A stretch of DNA of 8,986 nt from positions 1,616 through 10,601 of the forward strand of contig JAHEDF010000097.1 of the NCBI GenBank assembly GCA_024641365.1, given 5' to 3'. Shown here one piece after another: positions 1-7,075 of the stretch. This stretch comes from Planctomycetota bacterium (GTDB taxonomy: Bacteria > Planctomycetota > UBA11346). Below the pieces are notes generated by a model. That model had not been told where the DNA came from. It saw only the letters and a program-made list of their open reading frames with translations, and made no database searches. Positions within the stretch are counted from its first letter, which is position 1. Every line of letters begins with the position of its first letter. Both the position numbers and the translations under genes were made by a program.

Positions 1-396
1 GATGATGAGGTGTTATTTGTAGAACAACATCGCGTACCTGTGGGCGCGTCGGTTATTGAATTACCGGCGGGGTTGGTTGGCGATGAGGATGGCGATGAAG
101 ATGTGCTTATTGCTGCAAATCGTGAATTAGATGAGGAAACAGGATGGAGCGCTAAACAATTGGACGTACTTTATCGCGGACCATCCTCTGCTGGTTTAAC
201 CAATGAGGTTGTAACCATGATCCGTGCGCAACAATTATCTCGCACGAGCGCTGGTGGTGGTGTGGCCGGGGAAAATATTACCGTGCATGCCATACCGCGT
301 CGTAATGTGACAGCATGGTTAGCCACACGTGTCGCCAATGGGCAATTAATAGACCACAAGGTCTATGCGGGATTATGGTGGTTAACCCACATTTAA
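1..396 (+). CDS. NUDIX hydrolase, ADP-ribose pyrophosphatase-like (5' end missing)
   Basis: The reading frame is open from base 1, so the start lies before the window; a GTG at position 10 is in frame but is internal to the fold. A complete NUDIX box GX5EX7REUXEEXGU is visible: counting from base 1, G27, E33, then R41-E42-L43-x-E45-E46-x-G48-W49 (bases 79-147). These glutamates bind the divalent metal used to cleave nucleoside-diphosphate-X substrates. The stretch before the box (VEQHRVPVG then IELPAGLV) and the GPSSAGLTNE segment after it resemble ADP-ribose pyrophosphatases, which make AMP and ribose 5-phosphate in the cytoplasm. The exact substrate is inferred from this similarity only. 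The 131 visible codons hold most of a usual 170-200 residue protein, with the N-terminal strand region missing. It ends at a TAA and converges on the minus-strand Omp85 gene, with the palindrome at 423-527 between them. Confidence 0.9.
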   Translation, partial: DDEVLFVEQHRVPVGASVIELPAGLVGDEDGDEDVLIAANRELDEETGWSAKQLDVLYRGPSSAGLTNEVVTMIRAQQLSRTSAGGGVAGENITVHAIPRRNVTAWLATRVANGQLIDHKVYAGLWWLTHI

Positions 397-422
397 ATTT
401 TATGTGAACTGCGCTTTTAAAT

Positions 423-527
423 AAAAAACGCAGAAGGAGTTCAGATCCAAGGCGCATGATGCGATGGCATAGCAGCGCTATGTCGAGTATTATGCAACGC
501 AGGAGCTGGACCCTTACTGCGTTTTTT
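423..527. repeat. 105-bp imperfect palindrome, probable bidirectional terminator or dispersed palindromic repeat
   Basis: The ends aaaaaacgcag (423-433) and ctgcgtttttt (517-527) are perfect 11-bp inverted repeats. The exact centre, base 475, is the middle of a second perfect hairpin, catagc-agc-gctatg (468-482). Between them the arms pair discontinuously: 440-448 with 502-510, and 455-460 with 489-494. In either transcript the far arm ends in a run of U, so the structure can end both convergent genes. It stops two bases inside the TAA of the Omp85 gene (526-528). The size and symmetry also fit an inserted palindromic repeat unit. A related copy of the end sequence, ctgcgctttt (409-418), lies just outside and could pair with 423-433 instead. 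Confidence 0.7.
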
Positions 528-2598
528 AAAAAGCGAAGCCAACGGCTAGATGTATAGCCCATGGATGTTTAGCGCCGAGGCGGTTGCCGGGGTTGTAGGC
601 GCCGTCTAAACGAATGGGGCCAACGGGGGTACGATAGCGTAATCCGAGGCCGACTCCCTGTCCAAATGTGTCACTTAATGAAAATGGATTGGGGTCAACC
701 ATGCCGATGTCATAGAACGTCGCAATTTCTATGTTGCGTTGATTTTTGAATAGTCGCCAGCGCAGTTCGATGTTCGCAACCGCACTGGTGAGACCCCCTT
801 GTGGATTTCCACTGACATCGCGGGGACCTAAATCGTCTTTCGTGAATGACCGCACAGAATCTTCACCGCCTAAAAATATGCGTTCACCAATAGGAAGACT
901 TTCTGAATCAATTGGATCGCGCGTACGTGCGCCAATTTGACAAGTAGCAACTAGCCACGGTGCTGGATTAATAGCTCCACTCCATGAGGCATTTAATTCA
1001 AGATATTGAATTTCTGCACCCAGTGGTTTCGCGCTATAAATTATGCCAATTTTTGAAAAGGTACCGGAATCAGGATCAACAATTTTTGGTGTACGCGCAT
1101 CACGACGAATATTAAATCCGATAGCACTTGTGACATAAATCCCCGGTTCTTCTTCGCCTGGAATCGCCGCTTCAATACGAAAGTCCTCTGAGCGTTTATA
1201 TTCATAAGTCAAACGCGCTTCATAAGCTGCTGGATCAATGAGCGGACGCATGCGTTGACTCATGCCAAATGTCGCCGTTGATTCTTGGCGGTAAAAAGAT
1301 GGTAATTCTCGTTCGTTAAAACCAACATTAATACCAACCAATCGACCTGGGCCTAATAAATACGGGTCTGACAATCCCGCATCGCCACCCCAACTTTTCA
1401 TGCTCGCATTGACACCGGTATTAAATCGTAATCCGCGTCCAAATAAATGTTCATCTATAAATTCTACGCCACCGCGTAATTGTTCGTAGCTGCCATAGCC
1501 AGCCATCATATCAACATGATAGGTACGATTTTCTTTTACCTGAATCGTTACATCCGCATCTGCTTGATCAGCATCGTTAGGGTCGCTGACGTCAATCTCT
1601 GAGCGCACTTGCCGATACAAACCCGTTAATCGTAAAGATGATAAGGCGTTATCGAGTTGTTCTTGCGACAAGGGTTCGCCAACTACGACTTCTCGTAAAT
1701 GAGAACGAAAGAAAGATGGACTGGTTTTTTTTCCACCTACCGTAGTAAGATTTTTAACAATATTTTGCGCTCCGGTCTCTACCGTTAAAGCAATGGTTAC
1801 GATTGCTTTTTCGACATCTATTAATTGTTTCCCATCAACAATGGCTTGGCGATAGCCTTTATTCGCCAAATAATTGCGCAAACGTGCTGCACATTCAGAT
1901 CCTAATCGTGGATGACAAACCGTTCCAACTGGATCTAATAGCGCGGTTAATTCACTACGCATTGTTTCACTGCCAGAAAATGCCATCGTTTCAGAAGCTA
2001 GCTTAAATTGTGCTCCAGTCACAATTGAATAATGCACTCGTGCTTGGTCTTTTTCTGCATTCCAAATTACCTTTGGCGGAGATACTTGCGCGCTTAAATA
2101 TCCACGCACTTGTAGTGCGCGTGTTATACGTCCTGGAGCATCATTAACAGGCCCTGTTGTATACCATTGACCTAATCTGGTAATTTCTCGTAAATCTTTG
2201 TGCTTTATTATATCTTTTATTTTTGGCCCTTGGTCATCGGCTGACGTGCGATAATCAAATGTGACTGTCACTAATTGCACACGAGGACCTTCTGTAATAG
2301 TAAATACTGGTAGACCTTCTTTACTGAGTGCCTCGGGTGGTTTCGCCACGACTTCTGCCCACACATAACCAAGACTGTCAAGACGACTGCGAATCGCTTC
2401 CGCCGCATCAATAAGATCAGCTTGGCGCTGCTGCTCTTGCCAATTTGCCATAGGACGCCGTACTATAAACTCTAATTCAGCATTTGAATTTTCTTTATTT
2501 CCTTCAAAACGAGCAATATCATTACAACCAACCAGCATGAGCATAATTACAATAATGCCACACCAGCACCAATTTATTTTTAACAGACGGTGTATCAT
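526..2598 (-). CDS. TamA/BamA-family (Omp85) outer-membrane barrel protein with lipoprotein signal
   Basis: This 690-residue protein is predicted to be an outer-membrane assembly factor of the Omp85 superfamily. The N-terminus is a lipoprotein signal peptide: basic start (HRLLK), hydrophobic core, and lipobox L22-V23-G24-C25, with N26-D27 after the cysteine. Residues about 60-355 look like consecutive POTRA repeats (for example LDSLGYVWAEV and LRLTGLYRQV, each followed by short strands). Residues about 360-690 are a 16-strand-type barrel starting near MAGYGSYEQLRGG and ending in an aromatic residue (AVGFAF), as usual for outer-membrane proteins. The loop-6 motif is VRSF (582-585) in place of the family VRGF/Y; the arginine is kept. 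The start codon overlaps the tamB stop (ATGA), so the two are co-translated. Pairing with tamB favours a TamA-type over a BamA-type role, and the lipobox recalls the lipidated TamL variant. The subtype is not certain. Confidence 0.88.
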   Translation of the reverse strand: MIHRLLKINWCWCGIIVIMLMLVGCNDIARFEGNKENSNAELEFIVRRPMANWQEQQRQADLIDAAEAIRSRLDSLGYVWAEVVAKPPEALSKEGLPVFTITEGPRVQLVTVTFDYRTSADDQGPKIKDIIKHKDLREITRLGQWYTTGPVNDAPGRITRALQVRGYLSAQVSPPKVIWNAEKDQARVHYSIVTGAQFKLASETMAFSGSETMRSELTALLDPVGTVCHPRLGSECAARLRNYLANKGYRQAIVDGKQLIDVEKAIVTIALTVETGAQNIVKNLTTVGGKKTSPSFFRSHLREVVVGEPLSQEQLDNALSSLRLTGLYRQVRSEIDVSDPNDADQADADVTIQVKENRTYHVDMMAGYGSYEQLRGGVEFIDEHLFGRGLRFNTGVNASMKSWGGDAGLSDPYLLGPGRLVGINVGFNERELPSFYRQESTATFGMSQRMRPLIDPAAYEARLTYEYKRSEDFRIEAAIPGEEEPGIYVTSAIGFNIRRDARTPKIVDPDSGTFSKIGIIYSAKPLGAEIQYLELNASWSGAINPAPWLVATCQIGARTRDPIDSESLPIGERIFLGGEDSVRSFTKDDLGPRDVSGNPQGGLTSAVANIELRWRLFKNQRNIEIATFYDIGMVDPNPFSLSDTFGQGVGLGLRYRTPVGPIRLDGAYNPGNRLGAKHPWAIHLAVGFAF

Positions 2599-5500
2599 TC
2601 TTCACCGCCCCACGAAAATCGAAATATAAAGCCCGCATTATAGGCGTCCCAGCGATCACGTTCGCCATATAAAAATATGCCAGGAACTTGTTGTGGTTCG
2701 GATAATTCTAATTCCGCCTCAATGGTATCGCGTCCTGTATTGCTGACTTGCCGACCCATATCCAATGTGACGCGTTCTAAGAAACTGGGACCTGCATCAG
2801 GATCGGCTGGACCATCAACCATGCGCCAGGCTTCTAATCCTAACCAACCGCCAACACGACCGAGCGCAGCTCGTTGTCCAGACTCATCGGTTAATTCTGC
2901 GCTCGTTGAACCAGTGGTTAATAATAAAAGTGCATCACGTTGATCCAGCCCATCGGCACTCGCTAAAACTTGTGGGTCTGACAATAAACCAGTGACTTGG
3001 AGATTTACTTTATAGCGACGCACTTGTGAAAATGCGCTGACCTCTAAGCGCGGCTGGAAAGGATCTGCAGGAGGGAATAAAATATCGCCTTGAGAAATCT
3101 GCAGCGTACTAAAAGGAAGAAATATACGCCCGTCGCGCGCTGAAATACTGCCTTTTAACTCTGGTAATTTTCCAGAACCACCAAGATGGAGATCTAAATC
3201 ACATTTTGCACGCACAAGATCGGTAGCAATGCGAACCCCTTCATCTGTCGGCTTAATACTACTCGTTACCCCGACATCGAAGAGTAAATTCGCCAATAAC
3301 GGATCCTCTAATTCGAAAATAATTAAACGACCATCATCTGTAACATCACCACCGCCTGAAAACAAACTGATATCTGGATTAAATAGTGCACTGATGACAT
3401 GGGCTTTACCCTTTAATAATAATTTCTGGAGAGGGCCTTCTAATTCTAAATTTAAATCGGTGCGGACCCGTGCATCATGTCGTTGTATAAGCAGTACATT
3501 TTTGCCATTAATACTACATTGCACCTGCGGCTGTACACCCAAAGTGATCGTTCCTAATGCTTGTAATGGCGAGCCGCCTAAGTCGACACCAAGTGACTCT
3601 AATTGTATTATTTTATCTGAGACTGAGAGGCGCGCTTGGCCCGCACTAAATGTGGGTACGTCATTGGCTATTTTTGCCTCAACCCCGTCGACACGTAAAT
3701 TACCATTCCAAGTTGGCGTAATGAAATTACCACTTGCTTGCCAATCCCCTGCTATTTTTCCAGTTAAATGCAGAACCCCTGGAATAGCTCCTGCAATCTG
3801 CGCGACATCTAATTCTGTTATAGAACCATTTGCTTGCCAGGTCCGGTGACGCCACATGCCATCATAAAATGTATTAATTATGACATCACCAAGACTTTCA
3901 AAATGTGCCTTAATGATTGCACGATCGTCTTGTGAAATAGTGGCCTCTGCACGTAAACCAGTCGCGTCACCAAGCCATTGTGCGTTAGCGGCTAATACTG
4001 CAGGTGCGTTAATTTTTCGCCCAGGAACATCGCTATCGACATGATGTATGCGCACCTCTGATAAAGTAGCATTGCCAACCATCGCAAGCGGATTGTTTTC
4101 TCCACCCATTTGGACATTCATTTGTAACGAACCACTAGCAACGCGTTCTGGTATCCAGTTTTCTAATGCCGGAATTGAGATATCTAAACGTGCCGGTTTT
4201 TTGCCAAGTGGTTTTAGAGAGAAGCCTGCATCATTTATATAAAATGGTAAGGTGCCGCTCATTACGATTGAACCACGTTTATCAAGTAAAATCGTCCCCT
4301 GATCAAAAGTAATACCCGTTTCATCCTGATGCGTATCGAGCTGAATAGACAGTGCTTGCTCAGCAATGCGAACAGCTGGCGCTTGAATTTTTACAGTCCC
4401 AGTTGGGCTGGACCATGGGCCATTAATATCAACATCTAATTCGACATTACCATCTAATGATTCATACCCGAGTGCCGCTAATTTAATAGCTGTTCCCTGT
4501 AATCGAAGATGGCCACCGCCTCCGGCTAATTGCGCTTCCGCACTCACCATTCCTGCGCTCGACTGCAAGCGTAATGGCGCAATAAATACAATTTCATTTT
4601 CATAACGTAGTGATGTCGATGTCGCTAATTGCGCAACTACATTTGGAAAAGTTATCCGCCCCTGATCGAGCGTCGAAGCCCAACCTTGTTCAGTTTTTTG
4701 TATGTCACCTGCAGCTAATAACTCTGTACCGGCAATAGATAATAATGCTTCATCGATGCGGATCGCACCATTGTTCGTTTTACCTGTAAATTGTACTTTA
4801 TCGAACCCAAATTGAGGAAGGTCTATGTGGTCCGCAGTAAGCGATAATGACAAGGGTGTCGATAGCCACGTTTTTAATTGGTCCGAAATTGGCACTGTTC
4901 CTTGTAAACGAACGGCTGCTTTACCAGTGAGCACTGGCGCGTCTGCTATCCAGGTTCGCACATGCGTTAAATCACCAGTAATAAATAAATCTGCGGCCTC
5001 AATGCGCCATGGTCGTGGTGCTAAATGTCCTCCTAATTGTATCGTCGCTCCACCCCCAATAATTTCGGCGCGATTAATTGTGACGGTTTCTCCTGTCACG
5101 GTTAATTGGGCATTACTACGCAGCGGTACTGGTAATGGTGGTAAAAATTCCGGCCACCATGCCTGCACGTTCGGTAGATTAACTTGTATTTTACCACTAA
5201 TGGGTTTGCCCCCGCTTACATCCAGCGTTAAGCCATCAATTGCGACGTCTCCCTTTTCTGGTCCTGTAATTCGTAATTGTGGTAATAACGCTAGCGCGGG
5301 TGTAATTTGCACTTGCGAACTCATGTGAAATGGACCGCATCCAGCAATTATAATATCGTGCAATTGTAACGATCCGACAACGTTCCAACCCGCTGTTTCT
5401 TTTATTGCTATTACATCCGTTGACACAGATCCTGACATAGAACGCAATTCTTTTGGTAGTAATGCTAATAAGGTGTTTGGAATTGCTGCAAGATTTACCC

Positions 5501-6296
5501 GTTCAGCAACGAAGTGTAATTTTTTAGGCGTCGCTTCCAATAATGCAGACCCACCACCTACTTCAACACGCGCGGTGATTTGTTGTTGCTGATACCCTAA
5601 AATTAGGGCTAATTCTTTTACTGTAAGATCACCAAGTGCAAATGGCCGTATTAAGCGCATACGATCTGGTAAATCGCGCGCCAATTCTACGACGATAGGT
5701 AATGATAGAGTATCATTAATCTGAATAGATGGAATTTGTATGGCAAGCGTATTGTCGGTACTCTCTAAATTCAAATCCTCTATGCCAATTTTATTCTCTT
5801 GTGGTAATTGTATGTGAATATCGCCATTAATGGACACATGCGGAAAAGGTTGCGGCACATGCATTAACAAAGCTGGCCATTTTTCTGACTCTGATGTTGC
5901 TTCTGAATTACCAGATCGCCCTCTCAGATCGAGTTCTAATTCTAATCCATCAACTGCGAGCGACCGTAATGCCTGTAAGTTACCAAATAATAACTCATAA
6001 TCATAAGTCGCTTTTATTTTTCTCGCCGCGAATAACGGAACTACGCCAAGTGATGACCCTTGCGCAGCCACGTTATTAAATTGTGCATCTTGTAACCAGC
6101 CACCTGAGGCAGACTGCACTGTTGCTGAACCTTCCAATGTCTGTCCTAATTTATGTGCTGCTAAATTGGCCACGATAGGACCAAATAAAATACCACGCGC
6201 CAACCACACCCCACCGCACAATAGTAATATGCACAACAGCCATCGCTTACGTAAGCGACGGCGTTTCTTGTCTGCTGATTTTACTGCTGTCACCAT
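2595..6296 (-). CDS. tamB: TamB, translocation and assembly module protein (AsmA-like, DUF490)
   Basis: This is a large periplasm-spanning protein of about 1233 residues that works with a TamA-type barrel in outer-membrane protein insertion and, by AsmA-family analogy, phospholipid transfer between membranes. It starts with a basic stretch (KKRRRLRKR) and one hydrophobic segment (about residues 19-33), an uncleaved inner-membrane anchor. The long middle is repetitive beta-strand-rich sequence (inner products such as 'LQLHDIIIAG' and 'VDGVEAKI'). The last 350 or so residues are the TamB (DUF490) domain, with typical phrases LKGSISARDGRIFLPF, ISQGDILF, SDPQVLASADGLDQRDALLLLTTG and a final FRFSW strand. 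The ATG at 6296 is preferred because it begins just before the anchor; an in-frame ATG at 6335 would add 13 residues but lies inside a palindrome. Neither start has a strong ribosome binding site. It is first in an operon with the Omp85 gene, the opposite order to E. coli tamA-tamB. The length matches TamB proteins and no frameshift is seen. Confidence 0.92.
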   Translation of the reverse strand: MVTAVKSADKKRRRLRKRWLLCILLLCGGVWLARGILFGPIVANLAAHKLGQTLEGSATVQSASGGWLQDAQFNNVAAQGSSLGVVPLFAARKIKATYDYELLFGNLQALRSLAVDGLELELDLRGRSGNSEATSESEKWPALLMHVPQPFPHVSINGDIHIQLPQENKIGIEDLNLESTDNTLAIQIPSIQINDTLSLPIVVELARDLPDRMRLIRPFALGDLTVKELALILGYQQQQITARVEVGGGSALLEATPKKLHFVAERVNLAAIPNTLLALLPKELRSMSGSVSTDVIAIKETAGWNVVGSLQLHDIIIAGCGPFHMSSQVQITPALALLPQLRITGPEKGDVAIDGLTLDVSGGKPISGKIQVNLPNVQAWWPEFLPPLPVPLRSNAQLTVTGETVTINRAEIIGGGATIQLGGHLAPRPWRIEAADLFITGDLTHVRTWIADAPVLTGKAAVRLQGTVPISDQLKTWLSTPLSLSLTADHIDLPQFGFDKVQFTGKTNNGAIRIDEALLSIAGTELLAAGDIQKTEQGWASTLDQGRITFPNVVAQLATSTSLRYENEIVFIAPLRLQSSAGMVSAEAQLAGGGGHLRLQGTAIKLAALGYESLDGNVELDVDINGPWSSPTGTVKIQAPAVRIAEQALSIQLDTHQDETGITFDQGTILLDKRGSIVMSGTLPFYINDAGFSLKPLGKKPARLDISIPALENWIPERVASGSLQMNVQMGGENNPLAMVGNATLSEVRIHHVDSDVPGRKINAPAVLAANAQWLGDATGLRAEATISQDDRAIIKAHFESLGDVIINTFYDGMWRHRTWQANGSITELDVAQIAGAIPGVLHLTGKIAGDWQASGNFITPTWNGNLRVDGVEAKIANDVPTFSAGQARLSVSDKIIQLESLGVDLGGSPLQALGTITLGVQPQVQCSINGKNVLLIQRHDARVRTDLNLELEGPLQKLLLKGKAHVISALFNPDISLFSGGGDVTDDGRLIIFELEDPLLANLLFDVGVTSSIKPTDEGVRIATDLVRAKCDLDLHLGGSGKLPELKGSISARDGRIFLPFSTLQISQGDILFPPADPFQPRLEVSAFSQVRRYKVNLQVTGLLSDPQVLASADGLDQRDALLLLTTGSTSAELTDESGQRAALGRVGGWLGLEAWRMVDGPADPDAGPSFLERVTLDMGRQVSNTGRDTIEAELELSEPQQVPGIFLYGERDRWDAYNAGFIFRFSWGGEE

Positions 6297-6329
6297 CTGT
6301 TCATGAACCAAAACAAAACAGTACCGCTT

Positions 6330-6344
6330 GCACATGACATGTGC
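6330..6344. promoter_or_regulatory. Perfect 15-bp palindrome gcacatgacatgtgc before tamB
   Basis: Two 7-base half sites flank a single central base (6337). The site sits 34 bases upstream of the preferred tamB start and covers the alternative ATG at 6335. A wider pair, cagtac (6319-6324) and gtactg (6355-6360), brackets it, so the tamB leader could also fold into a hairpin. It could be a dimeric repressor site or a leader stem; the sequence alone does not decide. Confidence 0.35.
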
Positions 6345-6498
6345 GCATCGTTACGTACTGGTGTAGGGTAAATCGAGAGATCATGAAACTGGCCTGTGAG
6401 CTAGCAGGGTAGCTTAGCTCAAACTCACGGTCCAGGGATTGCCACGGATACTTTAGCAGACTGATAGACACGATCAGTAAAAGATCAGTGCTAACGAG

Positions 6499-6516
6499 AA
6501 AATCATCATGATTTTA
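6499..6516 (-). promoter_or_regulatory. Possible tamB -10 box overlapping an operator-like palindrome
   Basis: Bases 6499-6515 form a perfect odd-centred palindrome, aaaatcatcatgatttt. On the minus strand its upstream edge gives TAAAAT (6516 down to 6511), a good -10 hexamer about 215 bases before the tamB start. No convincing -35 hexamer is seen at the right distance. If this is the tamB promoter, the palindrome lies at the position where a repressor would block it. This is inference from placement. Confidence 0.25.
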
Positions 6517-6529
6517 CCACCAACTTCAC

Positions 6530-6645
6530 AGCATTGAGACTCCCCGTTGCACCTTAGCTTTCGGCTTTCAGAGCAGTCGAGCGAGACGGGTTGTTGTTGT
6601 GGTTGTTGCTGTGATAGCGCCAAAAATTTTAGGTGTCTCAATGCT
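6530..6645. repeat. 11-bp inverted repeat pair next to and overlapping the miniature element
   Basis: The sequence agcattgagac (6530-6540) recurs inverted as gtctcaatgct (6635-6645). The right copy spans the junction between the 9-bp duplication and the left terminal repeat of the element at 6639-6884; its last seven bases are the outermost bases of that terminal repeat. The left copy could be the decayed end of an older related insertion, or a chance match. The bases between hold no gene. Confidence 0.4.
6630..6638 (+). repeat. Left 9-bp target-site duplication taggtgtct
   Basis: The nonamer taggtgtct directly abuts the left terminal inverted repeat (6639) and is repeated exactly in the same orientation at 6885-6893, directly after the right terminal repeat. 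This is the signature of transposition with a 9-bp staggered cut. Confidence 0.85.
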
Positions 6646-6884
6646 ATTCGGCTAAGGTTTTTGGTGAAAAGGAAAGGAAAATGCAGTAAACCGCCGAGGA
6701 CGCAGAAAGCGCCGAGGATTTATCTTGAGTAGTAATTCACCGCGTTTATCTCACGGAAAGTTAGATATATTAGCGTAATAACAGCTCTTTATAAAACTTT
6801 TTCCTCGGCGCTCTCGGCGGTTCATATGCCTTCAAAATATCTCGTTTATCCTATAATATCACAATAATTAGCCGAATAGCATTG
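6639..6884. mobile_element. 246-bp miniature inverted-repeat transposable element (MITE), non-autonomous
   Basis: Perfect 17-bp terminal inverted repeats, caatgctattcggctaa (6639-6655) and its reverse complement (6868-6884), are flanked by exact 9-bp direct repeats (6630-6638, 6885-6893). No transposase or other convincing coding sequence lies inside, so it would have to be moved in trans by a transposase recognising these ends. Its core is a strong nested stem: 6689-6698 pairs with 6813-6822 and 6708-6718 with 6802-6812, leaving a 9-base bulge on the left arm (6699-6707). The stem is built from the repeated word cgccgagga. The right part carries a consensus -10 box (6852-6857). Several transposase families make 9-bp duplications, so the parent family cannot be named. 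The intact duplication suggests a fairly recent insertion. Confidence 0.85.
6831..6857 (+). promoter_or_regulatory. Possible outward promoter in the right part of the MITE
   Basis: A perfect TATAAT (6852-6857) lies just inside the right terminal repeat, pointing towards the STAS gene. The best -35 candidate is ttcaaa (6831-6836) at a 15-base spacing or cttcaa (6830-6835) at 16; both are poor. The start of the STAS gene is about 220 bases downstream, with no clear terminator between. Confidence 0.3.
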
Positions 6885-6893
6885 TAGGTGTCT
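6885..6893 (+). repeat. Right 9-bp target-site duplication taggtgtct
   Basis: This is an exact direct copy of 6630-6638, placed immediately after the right terminal inverted repeat of the miniature element. Confidence 0.85.
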
Positions 6894-7048
6894 GCTCAAA
6901 CCAAACAAATCACATAAATTCTTAGCGCATCATAATAAGCATGCACACAAAATTGGTGCAAATGTATTAGCGCTAAAGTGCCGCAACTTTACCTGATTGC
7001 ACTAAAAGTGGTTGCGCAAAACCGAAATATCAGGGATATTTACTTACA

Positions 7049-7075
7049 GCCCAATGATTGGGCATCACGTGAGGT
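7049..7075 (+). promoter_or_regulatory. Leader hairpin plus Shine-Dalgarno that sets the STAS gene start
   Basis: The perfect palindrome gcccaatgattgggc (7049-7063) can form a six-pair stem with a three-base loop in the mRNA. Eight bases later comes a strong ribosome binding site, GAGGT (7071-7075), five bases before the ATG at 7081. The site itself could fold with the bases just before the start codon (tgag 7070-7073 with ctca 7078-7081), so access for ribosomes may be adjustable. The Shine-Dalgarno call is firm; the regulatory idea is not. Confidence 0.5.

Noticed and set aside
278..562. 94-codon minus-strand frame overlapping the NUDIX gene and the palindrome
   Set aside because: It is antisense to the NUDIX frame and crosses the inverted-repeat unit; it has no domain or ribosome site.
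3229..3849. 206-codon plus-strand open frame inside tamB
   Set aside because: It is antisense to a well-supported TamB frame, is rich in Ser/Pro/Asn without any recognisable domain, and has no ribosome site; it is a shadow.
4825..5328. 167-codon plus-strand open frame inside tamB
   Set aside because: Antisense shadow of tamB with no domain or start signal.
6390..6430. gctagc/agctta-rich inverted words upstream of tamB
   Set aside because: Only 4-6 base arms with several alternative pairings; not strong enough to list as a site.
6547..6732. 61-codon open frame running into the miniature element
   Set aside because: Cys-rich low-complexity product spanning the element boundary, with no ribosome site; not a plausible gene or transposase remnant.
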